A stretch of DNA of 64,000 nucleotides, taken from positions 930,001 through 994,000 of the forward strand of contig CP003801.1 in the NCBI GenBank assembly GCA_000299115.1, given 5' to 3'. Source of the stretch: an alpha proteobacterium HIMB59 (GTDB taxonomy: Bacteria > Pseudomonadota > Alphaproteobacteria > HIMB59). Positions 45,992-55,284 of the stretch are shown in pieces; position 1 is the first letter of the stretch, and each line of letters starts with the position of its first letter. Position numbers and translations under genes: made by a program. The notes under the pieces are model-generated. The model made no database searches. It was not told the origin of the DNA and worked only from the letters and a program-made list of their open reading frames with translations.

Positions 45992-46972
45992 TTATTGAGG
46001 AACAGCTACTTTAAGTTCGTAACTGGGGTCCTTTGCTTGTTTGAGAATAGTGGGAATAATTTCAGAATAAGCTCCCCACAAACCTTTTTTTGCGGGTGGC
46101 ATTTGATCTTTTATCATCTCGTGTAATTTTGGTAAATTATGAGAGGGAACAGTTGGAAACATGTGATGTTCAATATGATATTCCATTTGCCAATATAAAA
46201 AGCTGAAAATCGGATTTAAATGCATAGTTCGAGTACTATAACGATGATCTTTTATGTTATCTTTCAAACCTGTGTGCTGCGTCAGACCAAAAAGTCTTTT
46301 TAGAGTAATTCCATAATAGTTAGGTAAAACAAAATATAGAACTGGTAGCCATGATTGAAACATTATGGAGATAAGTATTACAAATACCCAAATTCCAACA
46401 TGAAGCCGTGAAGAGTTAATGCATTTTTGGTGCTCCTTTTCTGGGATAACTTGCTTCATGACTTCGGTTTTGATACCTAATGCGTGAAGAATAGTTTCAT
46501 ACTGAGTGGTTTTTTTAAAATTGATAAAGTCATAAAAGGGAATAAATAAACTAAAGAAATAAAAAACATCTGCAGGTTTTCTTATAGCTATTTCAAAATC
46601 AAGAGGATCATCAAAATAAGTATAGCCATGATGGCGAAAATGAGACCATCTCCAACGCACAGGTTCAAAACCATTCATGTAACTTCCTATATGATAAAAA
46701 AAGTTATTCCAAAAATTTGATTTAAAAGCTGTTTTGTGTCCTGTTTCATGCCATATAGGATCGGCACAATTCCATATATTCCCATAAATAAAAAAGAAAA
46801 GTACAGTCCACCAAGTTCCCCAAGTAGCATATGCTAAATATCCAAAAAGTATTAAAGAGCCAAAAAAGATAAACATATGTTTAAATCCTTGGTAGTCAGA
46901 TTTTTGCAGTAATTTTACGAACTCTTGTTTGTCAACAGTACAATGATGCCATTTATCAAGATTAACTTGCAT
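45992..46972 (-). CDS. Fatty acid desaturase, membrane di-iron type
   Basis: The 326 residues contain all three histidine boxes: HETGH near residue 77, HFRHH near residue 110 and HIEHH near residue 272, with hydrophobic membrane segments between them. These ligate the di-iron centre. The substrate might be a phospholipid or acyl chain for membrane fluidity, or another long-chain compound. It follows the unknown four-helix protein on the minus strand by 36 bases and precedes the PanB-like gene. Confidence 0.88.
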   Translation of the reverse strand: MQVNLDKWHHCTVDKQEFVKLLQKSDYQGFKHMFIFFGSLILFGYLAYATWGTWWTVLFFFIYGNIWNCADPIWHETGHKTAFKSNFWNNFFYHIGSYMNGFEPVRWRWSHFRHHGYTYFDDPLDFEIAIRKPADVFYFFSLFIPFYDFINFKKTTQYETILHALGIKTEVMKQVIPEKEHQKCINSSRLHVGIWVFVILISIMFQSWLPVLYFVLPNYYGITLKRLFGLTQHTGLKDNIKDHRYSTRTMHLNPIFSFLYWQMEYHIEHHMFPTVPSHNLPKLHEMIKDQMPPAKKGLWGAYSEIIPTILKQAKDPSYELKVAVPQ

Positions 46973-47008
46973 AAATTCAAGTTAGCATAATTTTAAAAAA
47001 ATTAAATA

Positions 47009-47431
47009 TTACGCAAATGTCCAAATTGCTCCACCTAGCGCTAACAAAAATCCAAGTCTTCCTGCAGAGGCGCAGTATTTCATTGTATTTTGATTTGGTG
47101 GTGTTTGGTTTTGTGCAGATTTTTTTAAGTGAATATTGATTATTAAGCTCGCAATCAAAATAAAAGTTGCACCTAAAAGCTTAATATGAAAAGACCAACC
47201 TAAATTAAAACCTCCATAAATAGATAAAGTTTGAATTACTCCAGTTACCCACATGATGATTATGGCTAAAAGTGAGAGAAAAGCCAAAACTCTAAATCCT
47301 TTAGCTAAATGTGGTTCGGGAGTCTTTCCTTCTTTTTTGTAAATGGATTGAATAACAGCAACACCTATAACACCTCCACCAGCCAAAAGCAGAGAAAATA
47401 AATGTAAAAATTTGCTGATGAAAATAAACAT
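47009..47431 (-). CDS. Four-helix membrane protein (CopD/DUF2269-like), unknown role
   Basis: The 140 residues have four hydrophobic segments, an early HLFSLLLAGGGVIG, and W-SFHIKLLG in helix 3 (about residue 80-88), the pattern seen in CopD/DUF2269-like proteins, where histidines could bind haem or copper. I cannot assign a function. It is likely the first gene of the minus-strand run with the desaturase and PanB-like genes. Confidence 0.55.
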   Translation of the reverse strand: MFIFISKFLHLFSLLLAGGGVIGVAVIQSIYKKEGKTPEPHLAKGFRVLAFLSLLAIIIMWVTGVIQTLSIYGGFNLGWSFHIKLLGATFILIASLIINIHLKKSAQNQTPPNQNTMKYCASAGRLGFLLALGGAIWTFA

Positions 47432-47483
47432 AATTTACATTAACACAAATTCGATAAAATAGGATAAATTTATAAAAATCTAA

Positions 47484-48626
47484 ATGACATCAAATTCATT
47501 AAAGAAACCAGAAAAATCTCTTCCTTTTTATTGGTATTATGATCCCAAAATTTTTCAAAAAGAAATAGATAAAATTTTTAATGATGAATGGATTTATGTT
47601 TGCCATGTAAATTCAATTGAAAAAAATCATTACAGAACTCTTAACATTAATAATAAGAATATTGTTTTAATAAAAAATAAGTCTGAAAATATTTCTATAT
47701 TTTATAATTCTTGCCTACATCGTGGATCTCAAATATTTGAAGAACAAGAGGGGAAAATGAAATCCCCTGTTATAGTCTGTCCTTACCACCAATGGTCTTA
47801 TGATGCCAGTAGTGGTTCTTTATTAAATACAACATCTATGAAGTTAAATAATTTTGATAAAAAAAATTACAGCCTTCAAAAAGTTAATTTTCATATATGG
47901 AAAGGTTTAGTCTTTGTTAATTTAAAGTCGAAAAAAAAATTTAATGTTCAATCCATATTTCAATACTACGACCGAACAATAGAAAAAATTGATATCGAAA
48001 AATATCTAGTTGGTCATATTTGGAAAAAGAAAGTCCAATGTAACTGGAAGATTTATTGGGAGAATTATAGCGAGTGTTTACATTGCCCTAACATACATCC
48101 TGAATTATCAGAATTAGTTCCCCTCTATCAGAGAAGGCTTGTCGATATTCAAGATCATCCAGAATGGGACATTTTAAAAAAAACTGAAACTCATGCCAAA
48201 TATCACGGTGGTCTAAAGAAAGGTGCTGAAACTTGGTCTGCAGATGGTAGTTCTCAAGGCCATACAATTAAGGAAGTTCAATCAGAATTAGAGTCAAGAG
48301 GGCAGGTATATATTTCAACTTGGCCTACAATGTTTTTAGGCATCTACGGAGATCATATTCGAATAGTAAGACTAATTCCGGTCAATTCAGAAGAAGTGGA
48401 ATTAACTGCAGAATGGTTGTTTCCTGAGCCTACGTTAGCTGATCCTGATTATAAAATGGGTAATGTTGTAGATTTTGGAATACTAGTAATGAAACAAGAT
48501 GCAAATATTTCTGAGGTAAATCAACGAGGTGTCTATAATTTAGGAAGATCTTCAGGTGTTTTAATGCCTGAGGAATATATCATTAAAAAATTTCATCAGT
48601 ACGTTAAAAAGAAAATTATGAAGTGA
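47484..48626 (+). CDS. Rieske non-haem iron oxygenase, alpha subunit
   Basis: The 380 residues show the Rieske cluster ligands CLHRG near residue 76 and CPYHQW near residue 97 (CxH and CxxH), and the mononuclear iron site ECLHCPNIHPEL near residue 196 with histidines in the D/ExxHxxxxH pattern. Members hydroxylate or demethylate aromatics or quaternary amines (glycine betaine, carnitine). No reductase or ferredoxin gene is near, so an unlinked reductase must be used. It is divergent from the membrane protein gene upstream and ends exactly at the foot of a long hairpin. Confidence 0.87.
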   Translation: MTSNSLKKPEKSLPFYWYYDPKIFQKEIDKIFNDEWIYVCHVNSIEKNHYRTLNINNKNIVLIKNKSENISIFYNSCLHRGSQIFEEQEGKMKSPVIVCPYHQWSYDASSGSLLNTTSMKLNNFDKKNYSLQKVNFHIWKGLVFVNLKSKKKFNVQSIFQYYDRTIEKIDIEKYLVGHIWKKKVQCNWKIYWENYSECLHCPNIHPELSELVPLYQRRLVDIQDHPEWDILKKTETHAKYHGGLKKGAETWSADGSSQGHTIKEVQSELESRGQVYISTWPTMFLGIYGDHIRIVRLIPVNSEEVELTAEWLFPEPTLADPDYKMGNVVDFGILVMKQDANISEVNQRGVYNLGRSSGVLMPEEYIIKKFHQYVKKKIMK

Positions 48627-48671
48627 AAGAATGGCTTACCAAAGTTATGAACAGTGGTAAGTCCATTCTTT
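48626..48671 (+). ncRNA. Long intergenic hairpin (possible ncRNA 5' element or 3' structure)
   Basis: AAAGAATGGCTTACCA (48626-48641) pairs with the stretch 48655-48671 ending CCATTCTTT: 16 base pairs with one bulged T at 48662, capped by a 13-base loop that could form a further GTT/AAC pair. It begins on the last base of the Rieske stop codon. There is no T-run on either side, so it is not a simple terminator. A stable stem like this is unusual in such an AT-rich intergenic region. Confidence 0.45.
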
Positions 48672-48680
48672 GTATACACA

Positions 48681-48730
48681 TCTTGGCTTGTGCCAAGAAT
48701 TCCCCTTATAAAAAAAGAGGATTTATTTTG
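48681..48730 (+). terminator. Hairpins with T-rich tail after the Rieske gene
   Basis: TCTTGGC (48681-48687) and GCCAAGA (48692-48698) form a 7-bp stem around TTGT. Just after it, CCCCTT at about 48703-48708 can pair with AAGAGG around 48716-48721 (one C-A mismatch), followed by ATTTATTTTG. Either could act as terminator for the plus strand. Confidence 0.4.
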
Positions 48731-48870
48731 TAAAGTTACGCAATGTTAACTTAACAACTTTGGTGGCGTCATCTTTGTAACCTCCGACCTTATACCTATC
48801 CTTATAGGTAATAAAAATGTTACCAGAAAAATTTAAAAAAAATACTTTTAAAAAAAAATCTTGTGGAAAA
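48731..48870. other. Intergenic remainder with small dyads
   Basis: Rest of the largest gap, between convergent genes. It holds AAAGTT/AACTTT (48732-48737 with 48756-48761), GTTAACTTAAC (48745-48755) and a 7-bp hairpin TACCTAT-CCTT-ATAGGTA (48793-48810), then a very A-rich stretch that on the minus strand reads as T-runs after the exported protein gene. No gene is seen. Confidence 0.4.
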
Positions 48871-49452
48871 TTATTTTGGACAATTTTCTATTTCCCAAAA
48901 CTTATTTACTTTAGGCATTATTAAAGGAAGTTTTGCAATAACTAAGGGCCCAAATTTTTCTATATCTCCAGTAGCTAAAACATACTTTCCTTGATTATTA
49001 TTATTGAAAACTTTTATTAAATATTCTCCTGCTTTATAAACATTAGTGCTTTTAAACTCTGCCCCGTACTCTGGACCTATCCAATAAAATTTTTTTCCAT
49101 AAGGTTCGTACCATTCCCACCATTCATAATTTTCACCATCTAATTCTAGCAACGTTTCTTGCATACCATTGGAAACATTAATGACATCTACAGAAAATTT
49201 ATCAAAAGTATCACAGCCATCAATTTTGGGAGTAGTAATACCAACATAAAAGTTAAAATCTATTTCAGATTTTATTGAATAGTAATGAGCATCACCCTCT
49301 AATGTTCCATAAATCGCTTTAGATATTTCTGGTTTTTCAATTAAATACGCTTTGCTGGGAGAGTTGGTGTTCTCCTCATTTAAAGCGGGTTGATGAGCGG
49401 ATAAATTAAAAATTGGAAAAGCTATTAAAAGCAAAACTGTTAGATACTTCAT
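48871..49452 (-). CDS. Exported protein of unknown function
   Basis: The 193 residues start with a signal peptide (about 1-19, ending in NLSAHQP). The mature part is rich in tyrosine and tryptophan (ENYEWWEWYEPYGKKFYWIGPEYG near residue 105) and has beta-sandwich character, with KAGEYLIKVFNNNNQGKYVLATG typical of pre-peptidase C-terminal or similar extracellular beta domains. Two cysteines are far apart. No enzyme motif is seen. It is divergent from the isoaspartate methyltransferase gene. Confidence 0.6.
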   Translation of the reverse strand: MKYLTVLLLIAFPIFNLSAHQPALNEENTNSPSKAYLIEKPEISKAIYGTLEGDAHYYSIKSEIDFNFYVGITTPKIDGCDTFDKFSVDVINVSNGMQETLLELDGENYEWWEWYEPYGKKFYWIGPEYGAEFKSTNVYKAGEYLIKVFNNNNQGKYVLATGDIEKFGPLVIAKLPLIMPKVNKFWEIENCPK

Positions 49453-49550
49453 ACTATTTTTACTTTCATTAATCTTAGATAGATTGCCATATCTGAGGCG
49501 ATAATGATCTTTGAAAAGTTAATATTTTTGCTATAAATCAAAAACTAATC

Positions 49551-50213
49551 ATGAATTTTGAACAAGCTAGATCTAATATGGTTTTAAACCAACTAAGAGC
49601 AAATCGTATTAGAGATATCGATTTAATTGAAAAAATTGAAGATTTTCCTCGAGAGGATTTGTTTCCCAAAAATTTAAAACATCTATCTTATTCTGATCAA
49701 ATTATAACATTAGAGCAGGGTAGATTCATCTTACCTCCACTTACTTCGAGTCATTTGGTTCAATGTCTAGATTTAAAAAGTGATGATAACGTATTGGAAG
49801 TTGGCTCTGGAATAGGAACGATTACTTCTATTATCAATCAATATACAACTTCCATTGATTGCATTGAAAGTTCTGAAGCATTAATTGAAACTTTTAAAAA
49901 AAGTTTAAGTGAAAATTTATTCCAAGCTAATCTTTTAAAAACTTCAATTGAGAGTTTTTTTTCAAATAAAAACCCGAATGTTAACAAATATAATAAAATA
50001 ATTATTAATGGTTCCCTTGACGTTGAGCCATCTCAAATTATTAAAAAAGCATCAGAAAATGCGACGATAGTTTGTGTAATAGATAACCAAGAGATTAAAC
50101 ATAAAATAGTTAAATACGTAAAAGTTAACAATAATTGTAATCGATTTATTGTTGAAGAAGCTCTATCTAATTATCTTTATAGGTTTATTACCAAAGAACC
50201 TTTCGTTTTTTAA
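49551..50213 (+). CDS. Protein-L-isoaspartate O-methyltransferase family protein
   Basis: A SAM-dependent methyltransferase of the Pcm-like type found in alphaproteobacteria. The 220 residues start NFEQARSNMVLNQLRANRI; the LPP-S/T substrate region is ILPPLTSSHLVQ near residue 63, and the SAM-binding motif is VLEVGSGIGTI near residue 82. The C-terminal half is diverged, so repair activity is not certain. tolC, often downstream of this gene in alphaproteobacteria, is absent; valS follows after 5 bases. Confidence 0.85.
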   Translation: MNFEQARSNMVLNQLRANRIRDIDLIEKIEDFPREDLFPKNLKHLSYSDQIITLEQGRFILPPLTSSHLVQCLDLKSDDNVLEVGSGIGTITSIINQYTTSIDCIESSEALIETFKKSLSENLFQANLLKTSIESFFSNKNPNVNKYNKIIINGSLDVEPSQIIKKASENATIVCVIDNQEIKHKIVKYVKVNNNCNRFIVEEALSNYLYRFITKEPFVF

Positions 50214-50218
50214 ATTTG

Positions 50219-52822
50219 ATGGATGACCTCCAAGATAAAAAAAAATATGAAAGTGAAATTTATCAAAATTGGATAGATCAAGGCTGTTTTAAACCTACTT
50301 ACAACTTCGATAAAAACTTTTCTATCTGTATTCCTCCACCAAATGTTACTGGCTCTTTACATATGGGCCATGCCCTTAACAATACCATCCAAGATATTTT
50401 AGTTCGTTACCATCGTATGAACGGTTTTAATACCTTATGGCAACCTGGTACTGATCACGCTGGCATAGCAACTCAAATGGTTGTGGAAAGAAATTTAGAA
50501 AAAGAAAATATTTTTCGTAAAGATTTATCGCGTGAAGAATTTATTGAGAAGGTTTGGGAATGGAAAGAGTACTCAGGCTCGACCATCATCAACCAGTTAA
50601 AAAGACTTGGTAGTTCTTGTGATTGGTCAAGAGAACGTTTTACAATGGATGAAGGCCTATCCGCGGCCGTTCGAAAAGTTTTTGTCTCTCTATATAAAGA
50701 GGGGTTAATTTATAAAGGACAATCGTTAGTAAATTGGGACACTAAATTTAAAACCGCTATTTCTGATTTAGAGGTCGTACCGACTGATGTAAGTACGCAA
50801 ATTTACTATATCAAATATCCTGCTTCTAATGGCAGCTCTATTACTGTAGCAACAGTTAGACCAGAGACAATATTTGGTGACACCGCTATCGCAGTTAACC
50901 CAAGTGATGAACGCTATCAATCCATGAAAGACATCACTTTTACTATTCCATTAACTGATAGATCTGTGCCATTAATTTTTGATGAGTATTCTGATCCCGA
51001 GATGGGTAGTGGTGCTGTTAAGATTACGCCTGCTCATGATTTTAATGATTTTGAAGTAGGCAAAAGACATAATTTAGAACTTTTAAATATTTTGAATGAT
51101 GATGGTTCGTTGAATGAAAATTGCCCTGCCGAATATCAAGGAATGGATCGTTTTGATGCAAGAAAGCAAGTTGTCAAAGCTTTAAAAGAAAATGGTTTTA
51201 TTGAAAAAATTGAAGATTATAAAACAACAATCCCTTATGGTGATCGATCCAATACAATCGTAGAACCATACTTAACTCACCAGTGGTTTTGTAATGCAGA
51301 AGAACTAGCTAAACAAGCTATGAAAGTAGTAAATGATGGAGAGACGAAATTTTTTCCTCAAAATTGGGAGAAAACTTATTTTCAGTGGATGGAAAATATC
51401 AGACCATGGTGTATCTCCCGTCAAATTTGGTGGGGACATCAAATTCCTGTTTGGTATGGGCCTGATGGTAAAGAATTTTGTGCCGAAACAGAAGAGGAAG
51501 CAAGGGATCAAGCCATTGATTACTACAAGGCCGATAAAATTATTTTAAAACGTGATCAAGACGTATTAGATACCTGGTTCTCATCTGCTTTATGGCCTTT
51601 TTCAACTTTAGGATGGCCAGAAAAAGAAAAGACTCTTGAAAATTTTTATCCTAATTCAGTTCTTGTTACAGGCTTTGATATTATATTCTTCTGGGTTGCT
51701 CGAATGATGATGATGGGTAACAAGTTTATGTCACAAACACCATTCCATACTGTCTATGTTCATGCCCTTGTAAGAGATGAAAAAGGACAAAAAATGTCAA
51801 AATCAAAAGGCAATGTTATCGATCCTCTTGAAATAATTGACAAATACGGAGCTGACACTCTTCGTTTCACTTTAACTTCTCTTAATACACCTGGTCGTGA
51901 TGTCCGACTAAGTGAGCAAAGAATTGCTGGTTATCGAAATTTTGTTACCAAAATTACTAATGCTTATAAATTTGCTGAATTTAAGAATATATATCCTTTA
52001 AAAAATGAACCTAATCAATTGGTTCCGAAACATATTTTTAACCAATGGATTATTAATGAATTTCAAAAATTATACAGAGATGTTCAAATAAATTATCAAA
52101 ATTATTATTTTCATGAAGTTGCTAATCAACTTTACCATTTCACTTGGCATAGTTTTTGTGATTGGTACATCGAACTTTCCAAAAATTTATTAGACTCAGA
52201 TGAATATCGAGAGGAAACCACTTATACGTTTCATTTAATTTTTAATTCTCTTCTCCAGTTATTACATCCAATTATACCATTTATTACTGAGAAACTATGG
52301 TCATATAACAATCAAAATATTTTGATGACAAATCAATGGAACTATCAAGATATTCAAATTGACAATCAATCCATCGAAGCAGCCAACAACTTTATTGAGT
52401 TCATTGAAGAATATAGATCTATTGAAAAGCTCTTCGATATTAAAAAAGAACATGATGTGCTGATTTATTCTTCAAGTGAAAACTTACAAAAATTATTTTC
52501 AGAAAACCAAGAAGTATTTGAATTCTTAACTCGAAAAAAATTATCCTTAAATCCATTAACAAATGGAGTTTCTTTACCTTTTAAAAATTTTGATTATGAG
52601 ATTGAAACTGATCAAATCGATAAAGATAAGATTATTAAAAAACTAACTGAAAACTCTGAAGCTTTAACAAAAGAGAAAAACGGTGTCGATAAAAATTTAA
52701 ATAATCAAAATTTTGTTGACCGTGCTCCGAAAGATTTAATTGAGCAAAACAAAAATAGGCAAAATGCTATTAGTTTGGAATTATCAAAAATTGATAGTAT
52801 ATTAAGCAATCTAAATGGTTGA
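50219..52822 (+). CDS. valS: Valyl-tRNA synthetase
   Basis: Class I synthetase charging tRNA-Val, with an editing domain. The 867 residues have PPPNVTGSLHMGHAL (HIGH motif near residue 41), the CP1 editing region starting at about 190, KMSKSKGNVIDP near residue 525 and a C-terminal coiled-coil tRNA arm. The ATG at 50219 gives MDDLQDK; a TTG 3 bases earlier is a possible alternative. It overlaps ilvD by 8 bases. Confidence 0.97.
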   Translation: MDDLQDKKKYESEIYQNWIDQGCFKPTYNFDKNFSICIPPPNVTGSLHMGHALNNTIQDILVRYHRMNGFNTLWQPGTDHAGIATQMVVERNLEKENIFRKDLSREEFIEKVWEWKEYSGSTIINQLKRLGSSCDWSRERFTMDEGLSAAVRKVFVSLYKEGLIYKGQSLVNWDTKFKTAISDLEVVPTDVSTQIYYIKYPASNGSSITVATVRPETIFGDTAIAVNPSDERYQSMKDITFTIPLTDRSVPLIFDEYSDPEMGSGAVKITPAHDFNDFEVGKRHNLELLNILNDDGSLNENCPAEYQGMDRFDARKQVVKALKENGFIEKIEDYKTTIPYGDRSNTIVEPYLTHQWFCNAEELAKQAMKVVNDGETKFFPQNWEKTYFQWMENIRPWCISRQIWWGHQIPVWYGPDGKEFCAETEEEARDQAIDYYKADKIILKRDQDVLDTWFSSALWPFSTLGWPEKEKTLENFYPNSVLVTGFDIIFFWVARMMMMGNKFMSQTPFHTVYVHALVRDEKGQKMSKSKGNVIDPLEIIDKYGADTLRFTLTSLNTPGRDVRLSEQRIAGYRNFVTKITNAYKFAEFKNIYPLKNEPNQLVPKHIFNQWIINEFQKLYRDVQINYQNYYFHEVANQLYHFTWHSFCDWYIELSKNLLDSDEYREETTYTFHLIFNSLLQLLHPIIPFITEKLWSYNNQNILMTNQWNYQDIQIDNQSIEAANNFIEFIEEYRSIEKLFDIKKEHDVLIYSSSENLQKLFSENQEVFEFLTRKKLSLNPLTNGVSLPFKNFDYEIETDQIDKDKIIKKLTENSEALTKEKNGVDKNLNNQNFVDRAPKDLIEQNKNRQNAISLELSKIDSILSNLNG

Positions 52823-54527
52823 TAAAAAGAATTTACCTAGTCGTCATGTCTCTGTAGGTCCAAATAGCGCTCCTCATCGTGCATTTTATTATGCAATGGG
52901 TATGACAGAAAAAGATATTAGTCAGCCTTTTGTTGGTGTTGCAACAACTTGGAATGAAGCAGCACCTTGTAATATTTCATTATCAAGACAAGCTCAAGCA
53001 GCTAAAAAGGGCGTTAAAGATGCCAATGGAACACCGAGAGAATTCACTACCATCACAGTTACTGATGGTATAGCTATGGGCCATGAGGGTATGAAATCAT
53101 CTCTTACTAGCCGAGAAATAATTGCAGATTCTGTTGAATTAGCTGTTAGAGGTCATTGTTATGACGCCTTAGTTGGTCTAGCTGGATGCGATAAGTCTTT
53201 GCCTGGAATGATGATGGCAATGGTTCGTCTGAACGTTCCTTCTGTCTTTATGTACGGTGGTTCTATTTTGCCAGGTGTTCATAAAGGTAAAGATGTAACG
53301 ATTGTAGATGTATTTGAAGCTGTTGGAAAACACTCAAGCGGCAACATGACCGATGAAGAGCTTCACGAATTAGAATGTGTTGCTTGTCCTTCTGCTGGTT
53401 CTTGTGGAGGTCAATTTACAGCTAATACCATGGCCTGTGTCTCAGAGACGATTGGACTGGCACTCCCAGGTTCTGCCATGACGCCCGCTCCATTTGAGAG
53501 TAGGGATCAATACGCCTATGAAAGTGGAAAAGTAGTCATGGATTTAATAGAAAAAAATCTAAGACCAAGAGACATCGTTACCAAACAATCCTTGATCAAT
53601 GCCGCTATTGTTGTTTCTGCTTCGGGTGGTTCAACAAATGCTGGCCTTCATTTACCTGCGATTGCTCATGAAGCAGGTATCGATTTTAATTTAGAAGATG
53701 TCACAAAAATTTTCCAATCCACACCTTACATAGGTAATTTAGCTCCAGGTGGTAAGTATGTTGCAAAAGATCTTTATGAAGTAGGAGGTGTTCCAGTTTT
53801 AATTAAAACTCTCATTGACGGAGGTTTGATAGATGGATCATGTATCACCGTTACCGGAAAAACATTGGCAGAAAATGTGAAAGATGTTGAGCTTCCAAAA
53901 AATCAAGATGTTATTTATCCTATTTCTAATCCAATTAGTAAAACAGGTGGTGTCGTTGGTTTAAAAGGTTCGCTAGCACCAGAAGGCGCTATAGTAAAAA
54001 TTGCTGGTCTTAAAAAATTACAGTTTAAAGGAAATGCAATTTGTTTTGATCGAGAAGAAGAGGCTTTATCAGCTGTTCTCGAGGGCAAAATTAAACCTGG
54101 TAACGTATTAGTTATTCGTTACGAAGGTCCAAAAGGTGGTCCTGGTATGCGCGAAATGCTTTCTACCACAAGTGCGATTTACGGACAAGGCATGGGCGAA
54201 GAGGTTGCTTTAATTACAGATGGTCGTTTTTCAGGAGGGACTCGCGGATTTTGTATCGGTCATGTAGGACCTGAAGCTTATGATTGTGGACCCATAGCTT
54301 TAATAGAAGATGGTGATGAAATTGAGATTGATGCAGAAAAAAATACACTTGATTTAAATGTTTCACCTGAAATTCTTGAACAGCGAAAAGCAAAATGGAA
54401 ACCTAAGGAACCCCATTTTCATTCAGGAACACTTTGGAAATATGCCCAAACAGTTGGCCCAGCATATTTAGGTGCAGTCACACATCCTGGCGGTAAAAAA
54501 GAAAAAAGAACTTATTCAGATATTTAA
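52815..54527 (+). CDS. ilvD: Dihydroxy-acid dehydratase
   Basis: Iron-sulfur dehydratase of the valine, isoleucine and leucine pathway. The 570 residues contain GCDKSLPGMMMAM near residue 125 and CPSAGSCGGQFTANTMAC near residue 194, which hold cluster cysteines, and the C-terminal TDGRFSGGTRGFCIGHVGPEA. The start overlaps valS. The xth gene converges with 12 bases of overlap. Confidence 0.97.
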   Translation: MVDKKNLPSRHVSVGPNSAPHRAFYYAMGMTEKDISQPFVGVATTWNEAAPCNISLSRQAQAAKKGVKDANGTPREFTTITVTDGIAMGHEGMKSSLTSREIIADSVELAVRGHCYDALVGLAGCDKSLPGMMMAMVRLNVPSVFMYGGSILPGVHKGKDVTIVDVFEAVGKHSSGNMTDEELHELECVACPSAGSCGGQFTANTMACVSETIGLALPGSAMTPAPFESRDQYAYESGKVVMDLIEKNLRPRDIVTKQSLINAAIVVSASGGSTNAGLHLPAIAHEAGIDFNLEDVTKIFQSTPYIGNLAPGGKYVAKDLYEVGGVPVLIKTLIDGGLIDGSCITVTGKTLAENVKDVELPKNQDVIYPISNPISKTGGVVGLKGSLAPEGAIVKIAGLKKLQFKGNAICFDREEEALSAVLEGKIKPGNVLVIRYEGPKGGPGMREMLSTTSAIYGQGMGEEVALITDGRFSGGTRGFCIGHVGPEAYDCGPIALIEDGDEIEIDAEKNTLDLNVSPEILEQRKAKWKPKEPHFHSGTLWKYAQTVGPAYLGAVTHPGGKKEKRTYSDI

Positions 54528-55283
54528 TTGCATCATTATGGGACAATGATCAGAGGGTCGTTCCATCTCGCGATATTCTTTTAATACCTTTAATTTCATA
54601 ACCTTGCTTTTTAAAAAAGGGGAGGTTAAAAAGAAATCAATTCTTATACCTTCCTCTTTTCCAAATTTATAAGTTTTATAATCAAAAAATGTATAACTTT
54701 GATTTTTTGGTTGATTTTCAAAAACATCTAATAAATCGAGGTTTAAATACTTATAAAATTCTTTTCGGGACTCTGGTTGAGCTAATGCATCTTTTTTATA
54801 TTTCTTAATATCATGGGCGTCATCGTCTTCAGGGATAACATTAAAATCTCCAGTAATAATAATTTCATATTTCTGTTTAATATTTTTGACTTCATAATAC
54901 AGGTCATTCATCCATTGTTTTTTAAAATCAAATTTTTCTGAGTCGATGGGATTTCCATTAGGAAAATAATTATTCAGTAGGACGATATTTTTGTCTTCTA
55001 AAATGATTGTATTATTTCGAGCTTGATGATCATTCAATTTTGAAAGTTTTAATTCTTTAAATTCATATTGATTTTTAATTGAGATACTTACCCCATTGTA
55101 ACTTTTTTGAGTTTGAGAAATTGTTTGATAATCAAAGCCAGTAAAGAAATTATTAACGTATTCACTGTCATCTATTTTTAGTTCTTGAACACACAGAATA
55201 TCGGGGTTTTCTTGTTCAATGAGTTTTTGAACTAAAGGTTCTCTTGCTCTTAAAGAGTTTACGTTCCAAGAAACAAGTTTCAA
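54516..55283 (-). CDS. xth: Exodeoxyribonuclease III (AP endonuclease)
   Basis: Cleaves abasic sites and trims 3' ends in base excision repair. The 255 residues start KLVSWNVNSLRAR, with the catalytic asparagine in WNVNS; VQELKID (metal glutamate) is near residue 34, GDFNVIP near residue 147 and SDHCPI near residue 244. The TTG at 55283 is preferred because it gives this family N-terminus and sits just after the stop of the Fe-S carrier gene; a longer frame to 55328 would overlap that gene. Confidence 0.9.
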   Translation of the reverse strand: MKLVSWNVNSLRAREPLVQKLIEQENPDILCVQELKIDDSEYVNNFFTGFDYQTISQTQKSYNGVSISIKNQYEFKELKLSKLNDHQARNNTIILEDKNIVLLNNYFPNGNPIDSEKFDFKKQWMNDLYYEVKNIKQKYEIIITGDFNVIPEDDDAHDIKKYKKDALAQPESRKEFYKYLNLDLLDVFENQPKNQSYTFFDYKTYKFGKEEGIRIDFFLTSPFLKSKVMKLKVLKEYREMERPSDHCPIMMQLNI

Positions 55284-55284
55284 T

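Noticed and set aside
48623-48733. GTG-started 36-codon frame overlapping the Rieske stop
   Set aside because: The same bases form the long hairpin, the product resembles nothing known, and the frame is short enough to occur by chance.
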